From Oscillospiraceae bacterium (GTDB lineage: Bacteria > Bacillota > Clostridia > Oscillospirales > QAMX01), in NCBI GenBank assembly GCA_015067715.1, contig SVLY01000024.1, positions 1-32,656 on the forward strand: a stretch of 32,656 nt of DNA, in the 5' to 3' direction. The notes under the pieces are model-generated. The model was not told where the DNA came from, did no database searches, and saw only the letters and a program-made list of their open reading frames with translations. Shown here in pieces: positions 26,079-32,656 of this stretch (its first letter is position 1; each line of letters starts with the position of its first letter). Both the position numbers and the translations under genes were made by a program.

Positions 26079-27117
26079 GTCTGTCCACCCCGCAGAGGGA
26101 GAAGATCAGCGTGTCCAGCTCGGCGCGGTCGTTCAGCCTGCCGAAAAAGCCCTTTTGCTCCTCTTTGGCGCAGAGCATGACCGCCTCCCGAAGCCTTTCG
26201 GCGGAAAACGCCCGCGCCTGGCGCATATGGATGTCTGCGGCGTAGGTGCTTCGAACGCCGAAGGCCGCCATATATTCGTTTCTGCCCTTGCCGCTGTCCA
26301 TTACCAGCCTTGCGGCGTAGAGACGGCGCATTGCCGCCCCAAGCTGAGTGACGGCCTCTTCCCGGCGGAGCTTTTGCTTCATCAGTATCTCAAGCTGTGC
26401 CTGGGCGGCGGAAACGTCACGGTTTGCAACGGCGTCCGTCAGCTTGAAAATAACGGTCTCAGTAACGGGGATCACCACGGCGTCTATGTCTGCACGGGTT
26501 ATCTCCTCTCCCCGGGAGTAGGCGGCGACCTTTTCTATCTCCGGAATGGCGGAAAACATAAGTCCGCCGCAGAGGGAAGCAAGATATTCCGCATCCCTCT
26601 GGGAGCAGTTTTTGTTCAGAGCATTGAACCTGCGCCTTATCCAGCGGTTAAACTCGTCGGCGGCAGGCCGGGCAAAGCACACGGATCTTCCGTAGGTGGA
26701 AAAGACCTCTGCGATCTTCTTGTTGGGCCGGCTTCCCCCGGGCTCGCTGTCTCCGAGGATGAACACAAGACAGGTCTCTTCCGGGACAGAGGCCAAAATT
26801 TCCGGCGCGGCGGCGGCAAGCTTGGCGTCCGGACTTAAAATGTCCACGTCCTTCACCAGCACGAGGCTCCGCTCTGCCAAAAAGGGACAGCTCAACACGG
26901 CATCTGCCAAAGCCTGGGGGGTACACTCTTTTCCGTTGAGAATCCTGACCCCGGTCTCGTCCCCGTCGGCAAGCTTGTTTATAAGCTCGGTGACGTAATA
27001 GTCCCGAAGATAGGTCTCCTCTCCCCAGAGGATATACAGGTTGGATATTCTGTTTTCCGCAACGTCGCGGCGAAAACTCGAAAGAGGATAGTCGCCCGGG
27101 GTTTTTCTTACGGCCAT
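26071..27117 (-). CDS. holA: DNA polymerase III delta subunit
   Basis: HolA opens the sliding clamp as part of the clamp loader at the replication fork. It has 348 residues, normal length. The N-terminal NLYILWGEETYLRDYY and SCPFLAERSLVLVKDVD are HolA hallmarks, and the C-terminal helical collar domain contains RRLYAARLVM. It has no P-loop, as expected for delta. It lies 13 bp after comEC, a pairing seen in many Firmicutes. Confidence 0.94.
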   Translation of the reverse strand: MAVRKTPGDYPLSSFRRDVAENRISNLYILWGEETYLRDYYVTELINKLADGDETGVRILNGKECTPQALADAVLSCPFLAERSLVLVKDVDILSPDAKLAAAAPEILASVPEETCLVFILGDSEPGGSRPNKKIAEVFSTYGRSVCFARPAADEFNRWIRRRFNALNKNCSQRDAEYLASLCGGLMFSAIPEIEKVAAYSRGEEITRADIDAVVIPVTETVIFKLTDAVANRDVSAAQAQLEILMKQKLRREEAVTQLGAAMRRLYAARLVMDSGKGRNEYMAAFGVRSTYAADIHMRQARAFSAERLREAVMLCAKEEQKGFFGRLNDRAELDTLIFSLCGVDRHG

Positions 27118-27130
27118 TTTCGGCCCTCAC

Positions 27131-29383
27131 TTATCTGTAAAGAATTTTTCCGTTTTTAAATACGATCTCCGTTCCGCCCCGGTCTGCCGTGAACAGAACG
27201 TTCAGCCCAAGCTGTTTTGTAAGCTCCGTAAACTCCTCCGTTGGGGCTGTGGCGGTGCGGTTTCCCGTGACAAGCACAAATGCGCACCCCGGAAGCTTCA
27301 GAGTCTCCGGAGAATAGCGGTTTGCGCTTGCGCCGCCGGAAACGACGAGCACCTGACAGAGTCCCTCGTCCCGGGTGGAAAGCAAAACCTCCTGGCTCTC
27401 CCGGGATACCGCTCCCGGAACGTAGACGGATGCGCCGCCCACGGAAAACCTTGCAGAGGTGGCTCCTCTGCCGTCGTAGCCCGACATGGGCATGGCAAGG
27501 TGGATATACAGCCTGCCAAGGCTTATCTCCGTGTCACCGCGGATGAGTGTGACGGGGACGTTCTTTTTCTCTGCCAGAGCCAAAAATGCGTCCCGGTTTT
27601 CCCGTGTGCCGGAATATTCCGTAAGCACAAGGCTCTCCACCCTTCCTGCGGACAAAAGCTCGTCGGCAAAGGTGCCGTCAAAGGGAACGGCCTCTGAAAG
27701 TATCAGCAGGTCAAGCTTTCGGATGTTCCGGCTCTCCATTGCAGAGATTGCCTCCGTTCCGTCGCAGTCGTAGCCAACGTGGTAACCGTCCGCAGATACG
27801 ATCAGGCATTCGCCCCGGGCAATATCCGGCGCAACTATGCGAAGGTCGGTCTTGCTCAGCCCGTAAAGCTCCGCACCAAAGGCCGCGGCAACGGCACATA
27901 GGGCGATGGCGGCGATCTTTATCACAGGGCGGCGCCTATCAAAGCCAAAGACCGCCGCGCCAAAGCCGTAGGTCAGACCCACAGCCAGCTTCATCCAGAG
28001 ACTCGCCGCGCCCAGCACACCAAAGGGTACCCGGGAAAAGGCGAAGATCATCTTTTCAAGAGCCATGGCGCCAAAGGAATTCAGCCACCCAAGCCACGCG
28101 CCGAGGGGCACCCACACAGCGGCCAGCAATAGGCTTGCCAGACCCAGCAGAAACACCGCGGAGACCAGCCAGTTCACGGCGATGTTGGAGATTATGGCGA
28201 TAAGGCTCAGCTTTTCAAAATAGAGCACCGTAAGAGGGATAGTGAACAGAGTCGCCGCCACCGAAACGGACACGGTCTCTGCCACGGCGCGGAGTATTTT
28301 CACCCACCAGCCCTTCAGCTTAATAAAGGGTGCGAAGAAAAGTCTTTTTATAGTCTCGCCGGTGACCAGAATGCCCAGCACGGCGCAGAAGGAAAACTGC
28401 AGACCCACGTCCCCCATGGCGCAGGGATTTATGGCCACCATTATACCAAGGGCAAGGGTCATCGCCCCGAGACTGTCCCCGTCACGGCCCAAGATCCGGG
28501 TGAGCAGGGCAGAGAGGGACATTATACCCGCGCGGACCACGGAGGGCTCGAACCCGGTGAAGGCCATAAAGACCACAACCACCGCCATTGCCAGCACAAG
28601 ATGGAACCGCCGCTTGCCAAGCAGGAGCACCGCGGAAACGCAAAAGGAAAGGTGCATTCCCGATACGGCGAAAATATGGCTCACCCCGGCAGAGGACGCC
28701 GCGGCGGAAAACTCCGGCGTGAAGCCGGATTTGTCCCCGAGAAGCAGAGCCCGCATTATGTGGGCGTTTTCCCCGTAGAGCTCACTGCACAGCCCCAGCG
28801 CGCCGTGGCGGAGGTATTTGTGGATATTGTTCCACCTTTGTCCCCCGGGAGTCAAAAGCACCACCTCATCGGCGTAGCCCGTGAGATAGACCCGCTCTGC
28901 CCGGAAATAGGTGCGGCTGTTGAACTGGCCGGTGTTTTCCGGAATTGAGGCGGTAATTTCCGCGTTCAGCACCGTTCCGGGCTCAAGGGGCGGAAGCTCG
29001 TCGCCGTAGATGGTGAACCGGGCGCGAAAGCCCAGAGGCTTGCCGTCTTTGAGAATACGCACGGTGGCCCGGCCGTTTTCCTCGGGGAAATCGCAGAGCA
29101 CAAAATTTACCCGGCGCTGGCCAACGTAATCCCGGGCAAGCTCCTCCCGGGAGGAAATATAGCTTTCCGAGTACAGCCCCATGGCGCAAAAGCCAAGGGC
29201 AAAGAGCAAAACAAGAAAGCCCGCCGTTTTTCCCCGGAGGCGGCTCAGAACAAACCTCACCGCCCATACCCCAACGGCACAGGCGGAAACACCCACCCAG
29301 AACCAGATCGGCGCGTCCCACAAAACGCATATGGCGGCTGCCGGTATTACTCCCGCGATCACCAAGAAAAATGCCTTTCTCAA
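27131..29383 (-). CDS. comEC: ComEC/Rec2 DNA-uptake channel with a degenerate metallo-beta-lactamase domain
   Basis: ComEC forms the inner-membrane channel for single-stranded DNA in transformation. The 750-residue protein has N-terminal membrane helices, a DUF4131/OB-like external domain, the Competence domain with HIFAVSGMHLSF, and a C-terminal beta-lactamase-like domain (about 520-750). That domain normally carries a DVGQGD opening and an HxDxDH metal motif. Here the opening reads APDIARGECLIV and the place of HxDxDH reads LSEAVPFDGTF, so the metal ligands are missing and it is probably not a nuclease. The start is TTG, preceded by GGGAGGAAAG. It leads a five-gene operon. Confidence 0.92.
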   Translation of the reverse strand: MRKAFFLVIAGVIPAAAICVLWDAPIWFWVGVSACAVGVWAVRFVLSRLRGKTAGFLVLLFALGFCAMGLYSESYISSREELARDYVGQRRVNFVLCDFPEENGRATVRILKDGKPLGFRARFTIYGDELPPLEPGTVLNAEITASIPENTGQFNSRTYFRAERVYLTGYADEVVLLTPGGQRWNNIHKYLRHGALGLCSELYGENAHIMRALLLGDKSGFTPEFSAAASSAGVSHIFAVSGMHLSFCVSAVLLLGKRRFHLVLAMAVVVVFMAFTGFEPSVVRAGIMSLSALLTRILGRDGDSLGAMTLALGIMVAINPCAMGDVGLQFSFCAVLGILVTGETIKRLFFAPFIKLKGWWVKILRAVAETVSVSVAATLFTIPLTVLYFEKLSLIAIISNIAVNWLVSAVFLLGLASLLLAAVWVPLGAWLGWLNSFGAMALEKMIFAFSRVPFGVLGAASLWMKLAVGLTYGFGAAVFGFDRRRPVIKIAAIALCAVAAAFGAELYGLSKTDLRIVAPDIARGECLIVSADGYHVGYDCDGTEAISAMESRNIRKLDLLILSEAVPFDGTFADELLSAGRVESLVLTEYSGTRENRDAFLALAEKKNVPVTLIRGDTEISLGRLYIHLAMPMSGYDGRGATSARFSVGGASVYVPGAVSRESQEVLLSTRDEGLCQVLVVSGGASANRYSPETLKLPGCAFVLVTGNRTATAPTEEFTELTKQLGLNVLFTADRGGTEIVFKNGKILYR

Positions 29384-29411
29384 GGTGGCTTTCCTCCCTC
29401 ATTTATCAGAA

Positions 29412-29434
29412 AAAAGCGGAACGCATCCGCTTTT
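29412..29434. terminator. Terminator-like hairpin between divergent comEC and an unknown gene
   Basis: AAAAGCGGA (29412-29420), loop ACGCA, TCCGCTTTT (29426-29434). It sits about 30 bp before the comEC start, inside its presumed leader or promoter region. It could therefore be an attenuator or shield the two divergent units from each other. Confidence 0.5.
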
Positions 29435-29447
29435 CAGGAAAATACTG

Positions 29448-29476
29448 TTGATACCGCCACAAAAATGTGGTAGAAT
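29448..29476 (+). promoter_or_regulatory. Promoter of the 187-residue protein gene
   Basis: TTGATA (29448-29453) and TAGAAT (29471-29476), 17-bp spacer, 40 bp before the ATG. A second TATAAT at 29509-29514 has no -35 and lies too close to the start. Confidence 0.75.
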
Positions 29477-29516
29477 ATAGCTGAACAAAATTACTCTGAT
29501 CGGGGTGTTATAATAT

Positions 29517-30080
29517 ATGGCAGACAGAATGCGTTTGCTGGAGCTTTGTCTTCGTGAATGCGCCGCAACCTTTGGCTGGAACCTCTCCGGCAACTATCTC
29601 TCCTGCAACAAGGGCTATCTCTCTTTTCTTCTTTTCCCAACTCTTTCGGACAAGTCCATCGAGTATACCCTTGCCTACCGCTATTCCTCTTTCGACAGGG
29701 TCTACCACGCTGTGACCATGGCAAATATCTACCCCGGATATACCATCGTCGAAAGCTATCAGCCCGTTGAGGCGTGGAGCCTTATGGGCGTCTCCACCGC
29801 AATGCGCACCCTCACCTCAAAGGCAGACCGTTTTGCCCAGGGGCTTTCGGACCGAATTATCAACGTGGACGATAATATCAATTTCCTCAACTATCTGCAA
29901 AAGCGGGACCTCCGTCAGGGTCTTCGCCCCAGGAGCATTTCCATGGAGATCGTTCTCACCTATCTTCTCACCGGCGACAACGAAAATGCCATCGCCGCCG
30001 CAGAGGACGCTATCGCCTCCGGCGAGACCGCAAACGGCGTTTTCCAGTCTATGATAGACTACGCCAGACGGCTTTTGTAG
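29517..30080 (+). CDS. Conserved-looking hypothetical protein, 187 residues
   Basis: I do not recognise this protein. It has no signal peptide or membrane segment and looks like a mixed alpha/beta N-terminal part (about 10-95, aromatic-rich: YLSCNKGYLSFLLFP) followed by a helical C-terminal part (about 125-187) with an alanine-rich helical pair resembling a single TPR-like hairpin (VLTYLLTGDNENAIAAAEDAI). It is monocistronic, with a clear promoter and a strong terminator, and its codon use matches its neighbours, so it is probably real. ATG 29517 lacks a strong ribosome site; ATG 29529 is an alternative. Confidence 0.75.
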   Translation: MADRMRLLELCLRECAATFGWNLSGNYLSCNKGYLSFLLFPTLSDKSIEYTLAYRYSSFDRVYHAVTMANIYPGYTIVESYQPVEAWSLMGVSTAMRTLTSKADRFAQGLSDRIINVDDNINFLNYLQKRDLRQGLRPRSISMEIVLTYLLTGDNENAIAAAEDAIASGETANGVFQSMIDYARRLL

Positions 30081-30139
30081 AAAAAAGTCCTACATATATT
30101 ATATATCATCCCCCAAACCCAGTCAATACACAAGCAAGT

Positions 30140-30174
30140 CGCCTCCCGAAAAAGTTTTCGGGAGGCGTTTTTTT
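30140..30174 (+). terminator. Terminator of the 187-residue protein gene
   Basis: CGCCTCCCGAAAA and TTTTCGGGAGGCG with a 2-base loop, followed by T7. Confidence 0.92.
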
Positions 30175-30200
30175 GCACAATTGGGGATGACAGGGCAAAA

Positions 30201-30225
30201 CGGGGCGAACGCAGTTCGCCCCTAC
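30201..30225 (-). repeat. Solitary REP-F hairpin at the end of the glycosidase-like gene
   Basis: GGGGCGAAC, GCA and GTTCGCCCC followed by CTAC; it ends 3 bp from the stop codon of the leftward gene. It is the only GTAG-type hairpin in this intergenic space. Confidence 0.8.
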
Positions 30226-30228
30226 GGC

Positions 30229-31773
30229 CTACAGACTCACCGAATATACCTCTGCCCGGGCAAATTTCAGCTCAAGGACCATATTATCTTCGGAATAACC
30301 GGCAGGAAAATCTCCGGAGGTCCATGTGAGTTTACCAAAGCAGTTTTCAAAGGATGCGCTGTCCCCGTCGAAGGGGGTGCAGTCCCCATGGCCAAAGCCC
30401 GGGATCGCCGCGCCGTCCGGGGTGAAGAGCGCTCCGGTCACCCAGCCGCCCTCGGCGTTGGCGTTGAGGAGGACCTGTTTTTTATTTATCCGGATGGGTC
30501 TGGTGCGAAGGGTGGCGGCGGTGTCCCCGGCAACCCGGGCGGCAAAACCGTCCCGCCGGAGAATTGCGCGGCCGACGGAAAAGACCGCGTTGTTGTCCGT
30601 ATGGTCTCCGCCGGAGGCGCCGTAGTAGAGAAGCATTTTGCTTCCCGAAACGATGGGCTGGGGAATCTCGGTTATCATGCCGCAGTCGAACTCTCCCGGC
30701 GCGCCGCGGGAAACGATATTCCCTCTCCAGGGACGGTTCCAGTTCACACCGTCGGCGCTGAAGGCAAACTGCTGGTCAAAGAAGCCACGCTGGTCGTGAA
30801 CGGCAAGGAAGGCCAGATAATAGCCTCCCGCGTAAAACACGTGGGCGATCTGGATATTTGCCCCGGGGCGGTCGGAGCTGTCCGTATCCAGGACAACGGC
30901 GCCGTTTTTCCAGGTGATAAAGTCCTCGCTCTCTGCCCGGCAGACCACGCGCCTTGTGTTCCACGCACCAAGGAGATGGCCTCCGCCGCCGTCGTCCGAA
31001 GAGAGTCCCCCGGACACAAGGCGGAGCTTTACCTGAGTTATAATGTCCTCTCCGGAGGGAACCTGGGTCACGGCAGGCCCCGTTATTTCAGAGGTGCCGT
31101 CCGGCAGAGTTTTTTCTTTGAAGGTTGTAAAGAGCAGATCAACCGGGCATCCGTCGTCCGCTGAGATGCCCTGAAGCCGCCAGAGCTTGTAGTAGCAGAG
31201 GAACTTCCCCAGGCTTTCGTCCCATATGCAGTGGATTATGTCCGACGAGCCGTGCCACACGGGATTGTTGGCGTAGGGCATCCAGCTGCGGCCGTCGGAG
31301 GAGAAATAGACCTTCGTCCCCTGATAGGTAAAGCCCATGCCGCAATAGCGCCGCTCCTCCGGGGTCTCCGGCCGGGGATCGCGGACGACGTTCATGCTGG
31401 GCCAGCCTATGTGGGGAGAGTTTTCCACGTCCACTGAGGTGAACACGGTCCTGTCCCCAAGCTTACGCTCAAAGGTCTTTGGCTTGTGCCAGCAGAGCCC
31501 GTCTGCAGACTCCGCAATTCCGATGCGGTAGAGATTGGTGGTGTTTTCCCATGCCACGTAGTACAGCCGCAGCCCTTCTTCAACGGTCAGAATGTTTCCG
31601 CTGAATATATAGGGTCCGCCGCCCTCCCAGGGCTCGGTCCCGGTTATCACGGGGGACGACGGGTCTTTCAGGGCAGTCTTAAAGGAAAGAGTGCAGTTTT
31701 CGCTTTTTTCCACGGTGGTTCCGTCCAGCAAAAGCAGGCTGTCGGACGCTTCGGTATAGAGCTTGTACGCCAT
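30229..31773 (-). CDS. Beta-propeller glycoside hydrolase-like protein (GH32/GH43-type fold)
   Basis: A 514-residue protein without a signal peptide, so cytoplasmic. Repeated blade motifs are visible (YYVAWENTTNLYRIGIAESADGLCW; VYFSSDGRSWMPYANNP; FAFSADGVNWNRPW, each an SxDGxxW-type strand end), as in five-bladed GH32/43/130-like propellers. The last 120 residues look like a beta-sandwich (GGWVTGALFTPDGAAIPGF). I cannot assign catalytic acids or a substrate with confidence. ATG 31773 has AGGAGGAAGAAG at ideal distance. It stands alone, bounded on both sides by REP modules, and no sugar transporter or regulator is adjacent, which would fit separate acquisition. Confidence 0.75.
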   Translation of the reverse strand: MAYKLYTEASDSLLLLDGTTVEKSENCTLSFKTALKDPSSPVITGTEPWEGGGPYIFSGNILTVEEGLRLYYVAWENTTNLYRIGIAESADGLCWHKPKTFERKLGDRTVFTSVDVENSPHIGWPSMNVVRDPRPETPEERRYCGMGFTYQGTKVYFSSDGRSWMPYANNPVWHGSSDIIHCIWDESLGKFLCYYKLWRLQGISADDGCPVDLLFTTFKEKTLPDGTSEITGPAVTQVPSGEDIITQVKLRLVSGGLSSDDGGGGHLLGAWNTRRVVCRAESEDFITWKNGAVVLDTDSSDRPGANIQIAHVFYAGGYYLAFLAVHDQRGFFDQQFAFSADGVNWNRPWRGNIVSRGAPGEFDCGMITEIPQPIVSGSKMLLYYGASGGDHTDNNAVFSVGRAILRRDGFAARVAGDTAATLRTRPIRINKKQVLLNANAEGGWVTGALFTPDGAAIPGFGHGDCTPFDGDSASFENCFGKLTWTSGDFPAGYSEDNMVLELKFARAEVYSVSL

Positions 31774-31799
31774 ATCTTCTTCCTCCTGTAACGAAACTT

Positions 31800-32656
31800 G
31801 TCAAGATTAGTGGACAGATAAAAGAGTGAAATAATGGTTTGGGATACAGTAACCAGTGCCAATGGCAACGTCTGCGGGAGGCTGATAGCCTCCCCTACGG
31901 GCGCAAAGACAACCAATGCGCCGTTGTCCGATATCTTGCTAAAGGCAGCCTCTGTGCCCCCTCCGCCCCTGCGGGGCACCTCCCCCGAGAGGGGGAGGCT
32001 TATATATGGGTCGATTCGTGAATCGACCCTACCGCAATTATTCATTATTCATCAGCAAAGCGGCTTCATTATTCAATATTCATTCGTTCCCACGTATCAT
32101 CCCGCTTGCCCCCCCGGCAACATTGTGCCGAAGGTGACGTTTGCGGGCGAACGCAGTTCGCCCCTACGGCCTGTAAAGATAGGGTAGTGCTAAAAATAAA
32201 AGCACGTACCCAAGGCTCCCTCTCCGAGGGAGCTGGATCGGCCAAAGGCCGAGACTGAGGGAGTGAATGCACCGGCGTATCACCCCGTTTGCCCCTTCCG
32301 GCGACATTGTGCCAAAGGCGACCTTTTCCGGACGCCCCGGGAGGGGCGTCCCTACGGGCAAACAGATAAACCGCTTCATTATTCAATATTCATTTGTTCC
32401 AACGCATCATCCCGCTTACCTCTCCTGGCAATACTGTTTCACACATTCATCGCAGCAAAAAGCCCCCCTTGCCGGGTGGGGGGGTAGGGGGGGATTCTGT
32501 AAATCTTCCTCATGCGCCCCCCTTGTCTAAAGGGGGGTAGGGGGGATTTCGTAAATCTTCCCCGGCAACACCGTGCTAAAGGCGCCCTCTGTGCCCCCTC
32601 CGCCCCTGCGGGGCACCTCCCCCGAGAGGGGGAGGTTTATATATGGGGCGATTTTT
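31800..32656. repeat. Dispersed REP mosaic, region 3 (no genes seen)
   Basis: Same modules as the other two regions. REP-C is at 31874-31898, REP-E at 32008-32032, REP-F at 32143-32167 and REP-A at 32329-32355. Double hairpins lie at about 31954-31999 and 32590-32637. The GGCTCCCTC/CGGCCAAAGGCCG module is at 32211-32272, and the AGCCCCCCTTGCC...TAGGGGGG module occurs twice, near 32458-32496 and 32517-32548. The window ends within what looks like another REP-G (GGGCGATTTTT). No credible gene is present. Confidence 0.9.

Overview
The window reads as chromosome of a spore-forming, moderately high-GC member of the Clostridia, most likely an Oscillospirales-type gut anaerobe. The support is a SpoIVB sporulation peptidase, an RNase M5 gene, a soj/spo0J pair next to serS and rsmA (an arrangement typical of the replication-origin side of Firmicutes chromosomes), a GTP-type PEP carboxykinase and many near-consensus sigma-A promoters with 17-bp spacers. 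The genus is inference. I found no rRNA, tRNA, CRISPR array or recognisable prophage.

Layout. 1-1030: a leftward spoIVB that stops just before the codon expected for its catalytic serine. 1180-1940: a corrinoid-binding protein with its own promoter and terminator. 1965-3527: a REP-associated tyrosine transposase (RAYT) relic with an internal stop codon, followed directly by a 1-kb tandem array of GTAG-headed palindromes (REPs). 3528-5291: a leftward DUF819-DUF1284 operon. 5366-7797: a polar amino acid ABC importer (binding lipoprotein, permease, ATPase). 7804-9861: leftward ligA. 9909-14428: soj, spo0J, serS, a GNAT acetyltransferase and rsmA as a rightward run. 14455-19580: pckG, a CPA2-type antiporter and a ClC chloride transporter with a C-terminal RCK-type domain. 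19582-21500 and 22344-23400: repeat-rich, gene-poor DNA on both sides of a membrane-anchored XRE regulator. 23408-29383: leftward genes for a small membrane protein, an AEC transporter, a NUDIX hydrolase, RNase M5, DNA polymerase III delta and ComEC; the last five are packed as one operon. 29448-30174: an unrecognised 187-residue protein. 30229-31773: a beta-propeller glycosidase-like protein. 31800-32656: a third repeat-rich stretch.

The most notable content is the repeat system. Short hairpins headed by GTAG occur in at least eight palindrome types. In the array beside the RAYT relic, one type (REP-B) is present at three equivalent positions and exactly absent at five; the absent sites keep the CTAC (GTAG on the other strand) and lose only the 23-nt hairpin. 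In the dispersed regions different palindromes follow the same header sequence, and three times two palindromes face each other across exactly 24 bp although the palindromes differ. This looks like single-strand hairpin insertion, excision or exchange by a Y1/RAYT-type enzyme, but the mechanism is inference. The only RAYT in the window carries an early stop codon, so an active enzyme, if any, would have to act from elsewhere.
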